DNA of 64,000 nucleotides, from positions 124,001 through 188,000 of the forward strand of contig JAVLBP010000001.1 in the NCBI GenBank assembly GCA_031581145.1. Reading direction: 5' to 3'. Shown here one piece after another: positions 17,437 to 27,087 of the stretch. A program made the translations under genes and the position numbers. The stretch's first letter is position 1. Each line of letters opens with the position of its first letter. The notes beneath the pieces were generated by a model that worked only from the letters and a program-made list of their open reading frames with translations, searched no databases and had not been told where the DNA came from. The stretch comes from UBA8296 sp031581145. GTDB taxonomy: Bacteria > Bacteroidota > Rhodothermia > Balneolales > Balneolaceae.

Positions 17437-17505
17437 ACACACAAAAAACATAAACACAGGGATAAAATCTCATCCATACAGAACCACATTAACTAAATCC
17501 AAGCC

Positions 17506-17898
17506 ATGTCAGATATCTACCCAGGACTTCGATTCTTTAGCCGAAAGTTGATTAAACCGCAAGATTTAAACGCTCATGGCACGCTATTTGGAGGGTCCGT
17601 CTTGGCGTGGATAGATGAGGAAGCGGCGATATACTGTATCTGTCAACTCAACAAGAAAAATATTGTGACAAAGTATATGTCTGAAATCAATTTTGTGAGT
17701 TCAGCAAAGGTGGGTGATGTCATTGAAATTGGCATGGAGACGATTGGATTTGGACGCAGCTCCATCAAAGTTAGGTGCGAAGTTCGGCATAAATTCACAA
17801 AACAAACCATCATCAAAATTGATGAAATCGTGTTTGTGCATGTCGATGAGCATGGCAAATCAACGCCCCATGGAGTCACGGAGCCTGTGAATGACTAA
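17506..17898 (+). CDS. Acyl-CoA thioesterase (YciA/BACH-type hotdog fold)
   Basis: 130 residues, a single hotdog domain. LNAHGTLFGGSVLAWIDEEA is the conserved substrate-binding helix with the catalytic Asp, and VSSAKVGDVIEIGME and GRSSIKVRCEV form the central strands. Such cytoplasmic enzymes hydrolyse acyl-CoA; chain-length preference cannot be read. Its 3' end overlaps galE by 8 bases, suggesting cotranscription. Confidence 0.87.
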   Translation: MSDIYPGLRFFSRKLIKPQDLNAHGTLFGGSVLAWIDEEAAIYCICQLNKKNIVTKYMSEINFVSSAKVGDVIEIGMETIGFGRSSIKVRCEVRHKFTKQTIIKIDEIVFVHVDEHGKSTPHGVTEPVND

Positions 17899-18928
17899 GC
17901 AAGAATCGATTCTGGTGACGGGAGGTGCAGGCTATATTGGCAGCCACACCGTGTTGGAGTTAGCTCAACAAGGGTATAGCCCTATAGTCGTCGATGATTT
18001 AAGCAATAGCGCCTATGAGTCTATCCGACGTGTTGAAGAGTTAACCCGGACAACTATTCCATTCTATCAACGTGATGTGGCGGATCCGGAGTCTCTTCAC
18101 TCCATGTTTGAAGATCACGCCATCCAGGGGGTGATTCACTTTGCTGCCTTCAAAGCAGTTGGGGAATCTGTTGAGAAACCATTGGCTTATTATCAAAATA
18201 ACCTTGGGGGGTTATTTTCTCTGCTCCAAGTCATGGATCACCATGAGGTGACGCAGTTTGTCTTTAGCTCTTCGTGCACAGTGTATGGGGATGCTGAAGT
18301 GGTCCCTATCCCAGAAACCGCACCTGTGAGTGCCGTAAATCCTTATGGGCAAACCAAACTCATGAGTGAGGTCATTCTTCGAGATGTGGCTCAGAGTCGA
18401 TCAGAGTGGTCTGTGACGAACCTTCGATACTTTAATCCCGTTGGAGCCCATCCATCTGGCCGAATAGGTGAAGATCCTTCAGGCATACCCAACAATTTAA
18501 TGCCGTATATCACTCAAGTTGCTGTAGGGGCAAGGCCCTTTCTGCGTGTATTTGGTGACGGCTACCCAACACATGATGGAACGGGTGTTAGAGATTACAT
18601 TCATGTCGTGGATCTAGCCAAGGGGCATATTGCTGCCTTAAAGTACCAGAAGGGCAAGCCAGGTGTCCACACATTTAATCTTGGGACTGGGTATGGGTCC
18701 AGTGTCCTAGATGTTGTAAAAGCGTTTGAGCGAGCGACTGGCAAACCAATCCCATACGAGATTGTTGAGGCTAGACCTGGCGATGTTGCTGAAGCGTTTG
18801 CAGATACCTCAAAAGCGTCGTCAGTTTTGAATTGGTCCGCTGAATATGGCCTCGATGAGATGTGTCGAGATGCATGGAATTGGCAATCAAAAAACCCTCA
18901 TGGTTATGACGAAGACAGGCCAGTATAA
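17891..18928 (+). CDS. galE: UDP-glucose 4-epimerase
   Basis: 345 residues. It interconverts UDP-glucose and UDP-galactose (or the N-acetyl forms) for surface polysaccharides. The Rossmann motif GGAGYIGSH is at the N-terminus; the catalytic Ser/Tyr/Lys set appears in FSSSCTVYGD and NPYGQTKLMSE, and RYFNPVGAHPSGRIGEDP and GTGVRDYIHVVDLA are GalE signatures. The gene overlaps both neighbours: 8 bases upstream and 23 bases with the HD-domain gene downstream. Confidence 0.94.
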   Translation: MTKQESILVTGGAGYIGSHTVLELAQQGYSPIVVDDLSNSAYESIRRVEELTRTTIPFYQRDVADPESLHSMFEDHAIQGVIHFAAFKAVGESVEKPLAYYQNNLGGLFSLLQVMDHHEVTQFVFSSSCTVYGDAEVVPIPETAPVSAVNPYGQTKLMSEVILRDVAQSRSEWSVTNLRYFNPVGAHPSGRIGEDPSGIPNNLMPYITQVAVGARPFLRVFGDGYPTHDGTGVRDYIHVVDLAKGHIAALKYQKGKPGVHTFNLGTGYGSSVLDVVKAFERATGKPIPYEIVEARPGDVAEAFADTSKASSVLNWSAEYGLDEMCRDAWNWQSKNPHGYDEDRPV

Positions 18929-20183
18929 ACTCTTTAATGACCCTGTACATGGTTTTATCCATATCCCAAAAGGCATTCTTGTCGATTTAATTGACCATCC
19001 TTACGTACAGAGGCTTCGAAGAATACGACAACTAGGCCTAGGCTATTTGGTCTATCCAACGGCTGAGCATAGTCGTTTTTCTCATGCCTTAGGGGCTATG
19101 GAGGTATGTCAACGTGTTCTGCAAAATATCCGTCAGAAAGGGACTGACATTAGCGACGAGGAGGTTGAAAGCACGCTCATTGCAATACTACTCCATGACG
19201 TGGGTCACGGCCCCCTTTCCCACACCTTGGAGCATTCATTAATTGATCAATTTGATCATGAAATGATGAGCACAAAAATCATGGCGGCTTTGAATGACCA
19301 TTTTGATGGACGCCTCACCACAGCCATTGCCATTTTTGAAAATACCTACCCAAGAACCTTCCTACACCAATTAATCTCCTCTCAATTGGATATGGATCGA
19401 CTCGATTATCTAAGGAGGGATTCATTTTTTACGGGGGTGTCTGAGGGGGCAATTGGTGTGCCTCGTATTATTGAGACCCTTCGCGTTCACAACGAACAGC
19501 TCGTCTTGGAAAAGAAGGGGATCTACAGCGTGGAGAACTTCATACTGTCTCGACGATTTATGTACCTCCAAGTGTATCTACACAAGACTGTATTGGCAGC
19601 AGACGTCCATATTCGTGGAATTCTTCGACGTGTCAAAGAACTCTATGAGCAAGGGCAACCACCCACTGTCCCCTCCCCTGGGTTATCCTATTTTTTGAGT
19701 CATGCCACAGCAGCAGAGGGCGGAATCAGTGATGAAATGATGGCGCAGTACACATCCTTGGATGACCATGATCTGTATGCATGCCTCAAGGCATGGCAAC
19801 AGAGTGATGATGCGTTTCTTCGGGTGTTATCTCAGCGGTTTTTAACGCGAAAACTACTTCGTACCACATTTATGGACTCCCCTGCAAGTGACTCGGTCAT
19901 GGAAGCGTTGAAAGATCCAGCGGAGTCAATACTTAAAAAGTGGGGAATATCTACAGACCAAGCAGACAACAGATTCGCCTCGTATGTACTTCATCGGGAT
20001 ATGTCAACGACCGAGGCGTATCACCATCGAGGTCAGGACATCATGGTATTGCAAGAAAATGGAGAGATAGACGAGTTTTCTAAAGCCTCAGATGCTCAAC
20101 ATATTGCCGCACTCTCACAGCCGATCAAGAGACCTTACATCGTGCATCCAAAAGAGATTCACGTTAACGACTTTCTATCATAA
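18906..20183 (+). CDS. HD-domain phosphohydrolase (dGTPase/SAMHD1-like family)
   Basis: 425 residues from the ATG at 18906; an ATG at 18900 is equally possible, and longer versions run deep into galE without family support. The H..HD..D metal set is visible: AEHSRFSHALGAME, LLHDVGHGPLSHTLEH and DMDRLDYLRRDSFFTG. The opening FNDPVHGFIHIP and YPTAEHSRFSH are typical of the COG1078 group of putative dNTP triphosphohydrolases. The substrate is inferred. It is convergent with folA-thyA and overlaps folA by 25 bases, next to other nucleotide-pool genes. Confidence 0.88.
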   Translation: MTKTGQYKLFNDPVHGFIHIPKGILVDLIDHPYVQRLRRIRQLGLGYLVYPTAEHSRFSHALGAMEVCQRVLQNIRQKGTDISDEEVESTLIAILLHDVGHGPLSHTLEHSLIDQFDHEMMSTKIMAALNDHFDGRLTTAIAIFENTYPRTFLHQLISSQLDMDRLDYLRRDSFFTGVSEGAIGVPRIIETLRVHNEQLVLEKKGIYSVENFILSRRFMYLQVYLHKTVLAADVHIRGILRRVKELYEQGQPPTVPSPGLSYFLSHATAAEGGISDEMMAQYTSLDDHDLYACLKAWQQSDDAFLRVLSQRFLTRKLLRTTFMDSPASDSVMEALKDPAESILKKWGISTDQADNRFASYVLHRDMSTTEAYHHRGQDIMVLQENGEIDEFSKASDAQHIAALSQPIKRPYIVHPKEIHVNDFLS

Positions 20184-20659
20184 ACTTTGTATACGACTTC
20201 ATCGCCAGGCGTCACTGATGTGCACTCCCAGACATTGTCAATCTCTTGACGATATTCTGGAAACGTTGTATCCCCTTCGTACGTCTCAAGAACTTCCGTG
20301 ATGTAAAGTCGATCAGCCATTGTGAGCCCCTCCTCATAAATACGACGCCCACCAATGAGGAATAAATCGGTGGAATGGGCCTCAGCATAGACTTTACCTG
20401 CTTGAAGGGCGTCTTCCAATGTTGTGTATACTTCGGTTTGAGCCTCTTTAGATGTCAACGTCGAACTCACGACAATGTTTTTTCGACCTGGTAATGGCTT
20501 GCCACCAATATCCATAAAGACATTTCGACCCATAATAATGGGTGCGCCCATGGTCGTTCTCTTGAAAAAGGCTAAATCTTCTTTGATGCGCCAAGGCAGT
20601 CCTCCTTGATGCCCGATGACCAAGTTCGGATCATGCGCAACAATTACACATACCCTCAT
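20159..20659 (-). CDS. folA: Dihydrofolate reductase
   Basis: 166 residues. It reduces dihydrofolate to tetrahydrofolate with NADPH. MRVCVIVAHDPNLVIGHQGG and LPWRIKEDLAFFKRTTMG hold the substrate-site Trp and Asp/Glu region, and PIIMGRNVFMDIGGKPLPGR and FLIGGRRIYEEGL hold the NADPH-binding segments. Its start overlaps the thyA stop as ATGA, and a GAGGTG ribosome site lies inside thyA, so the pair is translationally coupled. This matches its job: it regenerates the folate oxidised by ThyA. Confidence 0.95.
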   Translation of the reverse strand: MRVCVIVAHDPNLVIGHQGGLPWRIKEDLAFFKRTTMGAPIIMGRNVFMDIGGKPLPGRKNIVVSSTLTSKEAQTEVYTTLEDALQAGKVYAEAHSTDLFLIGGRRIYEEGLTMADRLYITEVLETYEGDTTFPEYRQEIDNVWECTSVTPGDEVVYKVYDRKSLT

Positions 20660-21510
20660 ACAGCCACCTCAAATCGAATCCCTGGATCTGGATCATACCC
20701 ATCCAGCGTGAAATCATCATATGAGAGTTGATCCAGTGGCTTTTTTGCAATGGTGAGAGTCGGCAAAGGTTTAGGCGTTCTTGTGAGTTGCTCTTTTAGA
20801 CCTTCAATGTGATTGACATAGATGTGTGCATCAACAATGGTGTGAGCAAATGTGCCAGGCTCCAGCCCCGTCTCTTGTGCTATAGCCATCGTTAGTGCCG
20901 CATAACAGGCTAAATTAAATGGGATCCCCAAAGCGATGTCTCCAGAGCGTTGTGTAAGGTGGCAATGTAGTTTACCTCCCGATACATTAAAAATGTACAT
21001 AATATGACATGGGGGTAAGGCCATTTCATCCAGCAGTCCAGGATGCCAGGTATTGACAACCATCCTGCGACTATTGGGATTGGTTTTGATCATCTCGATG
21101 ACTCGAGAAACCTGATCTACTTCATCATAACGCCAAGTAACATCCGTTCGTGATTCACCTTGAGGGATATACGCTTGATCTGAATCGCCCACCTTTAAGC
21201 TAGGATATCGTCGCCAGAGGACAGGATATATGGGTCCTACATAGCCATCTTCACGAGCCCATGCGTCCCATATATGAACATTTTGATCATCACGTAACCA
21301 CTTAACGTGGTCATCGCCACGTAGATACCACAATAACTCGTAAATCACCGAGCGGAAAAACACTTTCTTCGTGGTTAATAGAGGGAAACCTTCCGATAGA
21401 TCGACTCGGTAAAATTCTGCAAAGTTCGAGATTGTGTCGGTTCCCGTACGATTCTCCTTTAGAACGCCATTGTCGAGGACACGTTGAACGAGATCATGGT
21501 ATACCTGCAT
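20656..21510 (-). CDS. thyA: Thymidylate synthase
   Basis: 284 residues. It methylates dUMP to dTMP using methylenetetrahydrofolate. Characteristic segments are ENRTGTDTISNFAEFYRVDL, the Trp-rich IYELLWYLRGDDHVKWLRD, the active-site Cys in ALPPCHIMYIFNV, LTQRSGDIALGIPFNLACYA and DAHIYVNHIEGLKEQL. It is the first gene of the thyA-folA pair. Confidence 0.97.
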   Translation of the reverse strand: MQVYHDLVQRVLDNGVLKENRTGTDTISNFAEFYRVDLSEGFPLLTTKKVFFRSVIYELLWYLRGDDHVKWLRDDQNVHIWDAWAREDGYVGPIYPVLWRRYPSLKVGDSDQAYIPQGESRTDVTWRYDEVDQVSRVIEMIKTNPNSRRMVVNTWHPGLLDEMALPPCHIMYIFNVSGGKLHCHLTQRSGDIALGIPFNLACYAALTMAIAQETGLEPGTFAHTIVDAHIYVNHIEGLKEQLTRTPKPLPTLTIAKKPLDQLSYDDFTLDGYDPDPGIRFEVAV

Positions 21511-21544
21511 ATGAGCTGAAACTTGAGTGTTTTGAGGTGAGTGA

Positions 21545-22924
21545 TTACGAAAGTAGCCCTCTAAGAAGGAACATCGCGATAGAAAAATAGATGATAATAC
21601 CCGTTACATCGACAAGGGTAGCCACAAATGGAGCAGAGGTAACGGCGGGATCTAACCCTATCTTTGACATGATAAAAGGGAGCATGGACCCCGAAAGGTT
21701 CCCAAAAAGGATCACTCCAAAGAGACTACACCCTACGGTGAGCGCTTGCATAATGGAAAGGGTTGCTTCCCCTGGTTGAAACTCAATCCAAGCATATGTA
21801 ATGCCAAACCCCATCAATCCTACCATGAACCCAAGAATGGCGCCTGAAAGTAACTCTCTTTTAAATACATGTCTCCAGTCTATCAATGAGATATCATCCG
21901 TGGATAGCGCTCGAATAATCAAGGTCGCGGCTTGCGATCCCGAATTTCCCCCACTTGAAATAATCATAGGGATAAAAACAGCAAGCATGGCCGCCGCCGC
22001 TAACAAGGAATTATACGCAGCCATGGCAGTTACTGTGAGCATTTGACCCAAAAATAGAATGAGTAGCCATCCAATGCGTTTGCGAACCATCATAACGATG
22101 GAGGTCTCAGAGTACACCCTTTCTAGTGCATTCATCCCGGCCATGAGCTGCATATCCTCCGTTGTCTCCTCCTCCGCCACGTCGATAATGTCATCAACGG
22201 TCACGATGCCTACCAAAATCCCGTCTGAATCCACGACAGGCAGTGCAATTCGGTCATACTTGCTAAACATCCGTACAGCTTCCTCTTGATCATCAAATGC
22301 ACTCAACGCTGTAAATTGATCATCCATCAACTCTTCGATCACCTGCGTTGGATTGGATAGAATAAACTGATTAATGCGAAGGTCATCGATTAATCGTTCA
22401 TACTCATCCACGACGTAGAGTACATTGACCGTTTCTGCAGAGTACCCATATTGTCGAATGTGTTCTAAACTTCGCTCGACGGTCCATTCTTTTTTTATGC
22501 GGACATAATTGGTGGTCATCAATCTGCCCACACTCTCTTCGGGGTAGCCCAATAACTTCTTCACCTCAACTTGGTCCTCTGATGACATACTGTTGAGAAC
22601 ACGCTGTGTGAGATGTCCAGGTAATTCTTCCAACAAGGCGACCCTGTCATCTGGCTCAAGGTTGCTCATCACATCAGCCATCTGTCTCTTTGAGAACACT
22701 TCAAGCAATTCCTGACCGTGGGAACTGGGTAGGTAAGCGAACACTTCAGAGGCTTGTGTCTTTTTGATCAAGCGAAACACAACGACTGCAGTAGATGGGT
22801 CAATTCCCTCGAGAAGCTCGGCTAAATCAACGGATGGGACATCAGAAAGTGCCTCCTTGAGTGACACCCAGTCCTTCTGGTCGATAAGCTCCTCGAATTC
22901 AGGTTTTAAAAGGTGAGCAATCAT
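21545..22924 (-). CDS. mgtE: Magnesium transporter MgtE
   Basis: 459 residues. The order is an N-terminal MgtE_N superhelical domain (about 1-130, with PDDRVALLEELPGHL), two CBS domains (about 130-255, with VGRLMTTNYVRI and VVDSDGILVGIVTVDDIIDV), then about five membrane helices from residue 280. Family signatures are FIPMIISSGGNSGSQAATL and GLDPAVTSAPFVATLVDVTG, the ion-pathway segments. The CBS domains sense cytoplasmic Mg2+ and gate the channel. Confidence 0.95.
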   Translation of the reverse strand: MIAHLLKPEFEELIDQKDWVSLKEALSDVPSVDLAELLEGIDPSTAVVVFRLIKKTQASEVFAYLPSSHGQELLEVFSKRQMADVMSNLEPDDRVALLEELPGHLTQRVLNSMSSEDQVEVKKLLGYPEESVGRLMTTNYVRIKKEWTVERSLEHIRQYGYSAETVNVLYVVDEYERLIDDLRINQFILSNPTQVIEELMDDQFTALSAFDDQEEAVRMFSKYDRIALPVVDSDGILVGIVTVDDIIDVAEEETTEDMQLMAGMNALERVYSETSIVMMVRKRIGWLLILFLGQMLTVTAMAAYNSLLAAAAMLAVFIPMIISSGGNSGSQAATLIIRALSTDDISLIDWRHVFKRELLSGAILGFMVGLMGFGITYAWIEFQPGEATLSIMQALTVGCSLFGVILFGNLSGSMLPFIMSKIGLDPAVTSAPFVATLVDVTGIIIYFSIAMFLLRGLLS

Positions 22925-22993
22925 GAACTATGGCAGCAACAATTTGTCGTAAGACTGGAGTAGAGCAACAACAATTGCTGGCAAGATACTAAA

Positions 22994-23818
22994 TCAACCA
23001 GACTGATTTAGATACTGAAGGGCGACCTTTGCCGCTTGTTGTTCTGCCTGTTTCAACCGACTCCCCTTCCCTTCGCCTAATACGTCATTTTTGACGGTTA
23101 CGGACACCGTAAACATTTTTTTATGACCGGGTCCTTGCTCCTTCACCAACTCATAGACAGGTTGCTCCCATTTTTTGGCTTGGCAATATTCAAGCAGCAG
23201 TGACTTGTAGTTGTCCACTTTGGTTGAGAACTCCTCAAAGTGAATTTCATCATCGAGTAGTGACGCTACCGTGGTCTTCACACGATCATAGCCATAGGTG
23301 AGATACAATCCACCGATAAGGGCTTCAAATAAGTCAGCTAACACACTTTTAGATTCTCGAACCGAGGCATCTTGAGTACGCTCCCCAAACTGAATCGCAT
23401 CCACCAATTGGATAGACTCAGCAAGTGCCGCTAACGTCTCTTTTTTGACCAATTTTGACCTAAATTTTGTGAGGAACCCTTCGTTTTCTTTTGGGTAGCG
23501 ATCAAACAATAGATCCGCAACCACAAGATCTAGCACAGCGTCTCCTAGAAACTCATATCGCTCATAGGTGTCGTATGATGCAACATCGGATGACTCTTTT
23601 GTGGATCGATGCCGAAGGACTTTATCAAAAAGTGAAATAGGTTCAAGTGCGAGCCCTAGTTTTTCCTCTATGGGTTGCCACTGAGGTCTAGGATGATGTT
23701 TTTGTTCAGTGGCAGACTCCTCACGAGGTGGATCGGTCGAAACTACACGATCGGTTGAGCCAGGATGGGTGGTTTTGTCAGGTGAGGATGTTTTAAAAAG
23801 ACGTGACCACAGCCCCAT
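22994..23818 (-). CDS. rnc: Ribonuclease III
   Basis: 274 residues. It cleaves double-stranded RNA in rRNA and mRNA processing. The catalytic signature is YERYEFLGDAVLDLVVADLL, with a second acidic cluster in SVLADLFEALIGGLYL. A C-terminal dsRNA-binding domain spans from DNYKSLLLEYCQ to QAEQQAAKVALQYL. An N-terminal extension of about 48 residues (polar, Ser/Thr/Pro-rich) precedes the domain. It begins two bases after fabF, a conserved placement in this phylum. Confidence 0.94.
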   Translation of the reverse strand: MGLWSRLFKTSSPDKTTHPGSTDRVVSTDPPREESATEQKHHPRPQWQPIEEKLGLALEPISLFDKVLRHRSTKESSDVASYDTYERYEFLGDAVLDLVVADLLFDRYPKENEGFLTKFRSKLVKKETLAALAESIQLVDAIQFGERTQDASVRESKSVLADLFEALIGGLYLTYGYDRVKTTVASLLDDEIHFEEFSTKVDNYKSLLLEYCQAKKWEQPVYELVKEQGPGHKKMFTVSVTVKNDVLGEGKGSRLKQAEQQAAKVALQYLNQSG

Positions 23819-23820
23819 GG

Positions 23821-25065
23821 TTAAGGCTGATATTTTCTGAAAACAAGGGCCGTATTATGGCCACCAAAGCCAAACGCGTTATTCATGGCATGGTGCACTT
23901 CCTTGACCACGGACTCATTGAATGTGTAATTCAAATCACATTCTGGATCATGCTCACGAAAATTAATGGTTGGAGGTATGACGTCGTGGTACGTCGTAAG
24001 GAGTGCTGCAATCGACTCGATCGCCCCTGCAGCCCCTAATGTGTGACCTGTCATCGATTTGGTTGAGTTACACTGGATCGAGTAAGCATGATCTCCAAAC
24101 ACAGATTTGATGGATCTTGTTTCGGCAGCATCGCCTAACTTCGTTGAGGTTCCATGCATATTAATATGGTCGATATCGCTAGGTCCAATGCCCGCCATAT
24201 CACAAGCGTTAGACATCGCAAGTTTTACTCCATTACCCTCTGGATCGGGTGCTGAAACATGGTAGGCGTCTGCGGAAAAACCATACCCTACGATTTCTGA
24301 ATAGATTCGTGCCCCTCGTGCAACGGCGTGCTCCAAAGATTCAAGAACCAAAATCCCTGCCCCTTCACCCAAAACGAAACCGTCTCGTGTTGCGTCAAAA
24401 GGTCTGGATGCTGTCTCTGGGGAGTCATTTCTGGTAGAAAGAGCCTTCATGGCATTGAACCCCCCAATACCAATAGGTACAACAGAGGCGTCTGCCCCAC
24501 CAGCAACAGCGATATCAGATGTTCCCAAACGAATGGAATCGAATGCAAGGCCTATGTTACTCGATCCTGTTGCACAGGCTGACACGGCACAAAAATTCGG
24601 CCCCTTGAAACCGTACCGAATCGACACTTGGCCAGCTGCGATATCAGGAATCATCATCGGAACAAAAAATGGAGAGATTCCTCGGGGTCCCCGTTCATGA
24701 AGAGCAATACAATTCTCGTAATAGGTCTTCATTCCCCCAATGCCTGTGCCTATCATCACAGCTACACGATCTTTGTCGATCGCATCGAGATCTAGGGCAG
24801 TATCCTCGATCGCTTTATCTGTAGCGACGAGCGCATACTGCGTCGTAGGGTCGAGCCTTCTTGCCTCTTTGCGCTCAAAGTGGTCTTCGGCCGCGTAACC
24901 CTCTATAAGACCTGCGATTTTGGTTGCAAAATCAGTGGTGTCAAAACGGTCATTCGTTCTCACACCACTCTTACCCTCAACAAGGCCGTTCCAAAACTCT
25001 GCAGCACTATTACCTACTGGAGTTAAGGCACCAAGGCCTGTAATAACGACACGGCGATGGGTCAT
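23821..25065 (-). CDS. fabF: Beta-ketoacyl-ACP synthase II
   Basis: 414 residues. It condenses malonyl-ACP with acyl-ACP in fatty-acid elongation. The Cys-His-His triad is visible: VSACATGSSNIGLAF (Cys), INMHGTSTKLGDAAE (His) and STKSMTGHTLGAAGAIE (His), with the glycine-rich FGFGGHNTALVF end. An AAGGAAT ribosome site precedes the ATG. It lies directly after acpP and ahead of rnc. Confidence 0.97.
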   Translation of the reverse strand: MTHRRVVITGLGALTPVGNSAAEFWNGLVEGKSGVRTNDRFDTTDFATKIAGLIEGYAAEDHFERKEARRLDPTTQYALVATDKAIEDTALDLDAIDKDRVAVMIGTGIGGMKTYYENCIALHERGPRGISPFFVPMMIPDIAAGQVSIRYGFKGPNFCAVSACATGSSNIGLAFDSIRLGTSDIAVAGGADASVVPIGIGGFNAMKALSTRNDSPETASRPFDATRDGFVLGEGAGILVLESLEHAVARGARIYSEIVGYGFSADAYHVSAPDPEGNGVKLAMSNACDMAGIGPSDIDHINMHGTSTKLGDAAETRSIKSVFGDHAYSIQCNSTKSMTGHTLGAAGAIESIAALLTTYHDVIPPTINFREHDPECDLNYTFNESVVKEVHHAMNNAFGFGGHNTALVFRKYQP

Positions 25066-25099
25066 CCGATTTTATTCCTTAATAATGTGTGTAAACAGC

Positions 25100-25336
25100 T
25101 TAGGCTGTCTTTTCTTGCAGATAGCTAATTACATCACCAACTGTGGCGATTTTTTCAGAATCTTCGTCAGGAATGCTGATGTCAAATTCTTTCTCAAATT
25201 CCATGATTAACTCTACCGTATCAAGAGAATCGGCTCCAAGATCATTGGTGAAATTTGCTTCGGCAGTTACTTCTGAATCATCAACACCTAGTTTGTCAAC
25301 AATGATGCTAGTTACTTTAGATTGTACGTCAGACAT
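25100..25336 (-). CDS. acpP: Acyl carrier protein
   Basis: 78 residues, strongly acidic. The phosphopantetheine attachment Ser is in LGADSLDTVELIM. It carries growing acyl chains for the neighbouring Fab enzymes. It stands 117 bases after fabG, the largest gap in the block, so it may also have its own promoter. Confidence 0.97.
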   Translation of the reverse strand: MSDVQSKVTSIIVDKLGVDDSEVTAEANFTNDLGADSLDTVELIMEFEKEFDISIPDEDSEKIATVGDVISYLQEKTA

Positions 25337-25453
25337 GAGAGAGTGGTTTAATTTTTTGGTGAATGTGAAAAGATAAAAGGTTTCTTTATGATAAAATAAT
25401 CTTGGTTAGTCTGATTTGAGGTGCTCAAGTTTATCGGATATTTCGTCCATCAA

Positions 25454-26203
25454 TTACATCGCCATTCCACCATCAACCCGAATAACCTCACCGGTGATGT
25501 ACGAGCTATTGGCAGATGCAAGGAAAGAGACAAGATGAGCAACATCCTCTGCACTACCAGGCTCACCAGCAGGGATGGATGCTTTTATCGTCTGTAATGT
25601 CTTCTCATCGAGTGAATCAGTCATATCCGTGGTGATATACCCAGGTGCGATGACATTGGCACGAATTCCACGACTTGCAAATTCTTTGGCAAAGCTTTTT
25701 GTAAAACCAATCATACCCGCTTTGGACGCTGCATAATTGCTTTGCCCGCCATTACCGGTTAATCCAATGATCGAGCCTACATTGATGACCGAGCCACTTC
25801 GCTGTCTCATCATGGTTTTAGCAACCGCTTTACTACCATTAAAAACACTCTTGAGATTCGTTGTAAGTACTTGATCCCATTCATCTTCACTCATTCGTAG
25901 GATGAGCTGATCTCGTGTAATTCCAGCATTATTAACAAGCACATCAATTTTTCCCCATGCTTCCACTATAGACGCTACCATGGATTCAGCCTGTTCTAGT
26001 TTTGAGGCATCAGATTGTAGAGCCATGGCTTTGTTCCCCATTGCTTCAATCTCTGCTACAACATCTTCAGCAGGTCCTTTCGACGATGCATACGTGATCG
26101 CCACATCGGCTCCCTCGCTTGCAAGGTGAAGTGCAATCGCTCGTCCAATACCCCGACTCCCCCCGGTTACCACACATACGTAATCAGCTAAAGGTTTACT
26201 CAT
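25454..26203 (-). CDS. fabG: 3-oxoacyl-ACP reductase
   Basis: 249 residues from the ATG at 26203; the open frame extends further upstream but only as a shadow of fabD. NADPH-dependent short-chain dehydrogenase: cofactor motif TGGSRGIGRA, VLVNNAGITRD, catalytic Ser in NVGSIIGLTGN, and the YAASKAG Tyr-Lys pair, ending with YITGEVIRVDGGMAM. The start overlaps the fabD stop as ATGA. Confidence 0.96.
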   Translation of the reverse strand: MSKPLADYVCVVTGGSRGIGRAIALHLASEGADVAITYASSKGPAEDVVAEIEAMGNKAMALQSDASKLEQAESMVASIVEAWGKIDVLVNNAGITRDQLILRMSEDEWDQVLTTNLKSVFNGSKAVAKTMMRQRSGSVINVGSIIGLTGNGGQSNYAASKAGMIGFTKSFAKEFASRGIRANVIAPGYITTDMTDSLDEKTLQTIKASIPAGEPGSAEDVAHLVSFLASANSSYITGEVIRVDGGMAM

Positions 26204-27087
26204 AAGGCTTCGATTGTTATTTCTGGATAGGCTCTTTTCCACATTTTCTGAAGGACAACACCTGGTCCACACTCGCTGATGGACTCCACACCTTGCGCTT
26301 GCATGGCCTTCATGGTTTGCGTCCATCTTACGGAGCCTGTTAGTTGGGATAACAGATGCGCTTTTAACTCATGAGGGTCACGAGAGGCATTGGCTGTAAC
26401 GTTACTGTACACATCCATGCTAGCGGGCCGAAACTCCACCTTATCCATAGCCGTTGCTAGCGCCGCTTCGGCAGTCTGCATGAGGGGGGAGTGAAATGCA
26501 CCACCCACGGTCAATTCTTTGACCATTTTGGCACCTTCAGCTTGTAAACGTTCCATCGCCTCATGAACAGCTTGAATATGCCCAGAAATGACAATTTGGC
26601 CCGTAGAATTGTAGTTGGCAGGCACAACATGATAGTCTTCCTTGGAGACCTGTCTGCAAATCGATTCTACAGTCTCATCACCAAGACCTAAAACAGCTGC
26701 CATGGTCCCTGGTTGATTCTCTCCGGCTTGCTGCATGAGCTCTCCACGTTTTTTAACGAGATAGAGAGCATCTTCAAACGTTAAAACGTCGGCGGCGACC
26801 AACGAGCCATATTCCCCAAGACTATGACCCGCTGTCATGCTAAACACCCCCTCACTTGGTGAGTATTCTTGCCATAATGCCATTGAATGGACAAAAATGG
26901 CCGGTTGTGTCCATTTCGTCTGAGTCAAGACCTCGATGGGGCCTTCAAACATTACCCGAAGCAATTGCCCTTCAAAGAGTGCATCGGCTTGCCTCATCAG
27001 ATGTGCTCCGGCTCCATTCTTGTCTAGTAGGTCTCGCCCCATGCCCACGTTTTGGGATCCTTGTCCAGGAAATAAAACAGCGTTCAC
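26200..27087 (-). CDS. fabD: Malonyl-CoA:ACP transacylase
   Basis: 295 residues from a GTG at 27087 that overlaps the fabH stop (TAGTG). This start gives the family-typical opening VNAVLFPGQGSQ; an ATG at 27105 would add six residues. The nucleophile motif is AGHSLGEYGSLVAAD, with GAFHSPLMQTAE and SECGPGVVLQKMWKR further on. It loads malonyl groups onto ACP. It is coupled by short overlaps to fabH and fabG. Confidence 0.95.
   Translation of the reverse strand: MNAVLFPGQGSQNVGMGRDLLDKNGAGAHLMRQADALFEGQLLRVMFEGPIEVLTQTKWTQPAIFVHSMALWQEYSPSEGVFSMTAGHSLGEYGSLVAADVLTFEDALYLVKKRGELMQQAGENQPGTMAAVLGLGDETVESICRQVSKEDYHVVPANYNSTGQIVISGHIQAVHEAMERLQAEGAKMVKELTVGGAFHSPLMQTAEAALATAMDKVEFRPASMDVYSNVTANASRDPHELKAHLLSQLTGSVRWTQTMKAMQAQGVESISECGPGVVLQKMWKRAYPEITIEAL

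Noticed and set aside
22989..23011. Terminator at the 3' end of rnc
   Set aside because: The 8-bp inverted repeat CTAAATCA/TGATTTAG is AT-rich, covers the rnc stop codon and has no T-run.
24249..24700. Overlapping open frames antisense to fabF
   Set aside because: They mirror the codon pattern of a strongly conserved gene and show no family features.
26204..26326. N-terminal extension of FabG
   Set aside because: It is out-of-frame fabD sequence; the ATG at 26203 gives the normal start and an ATGA overlap.
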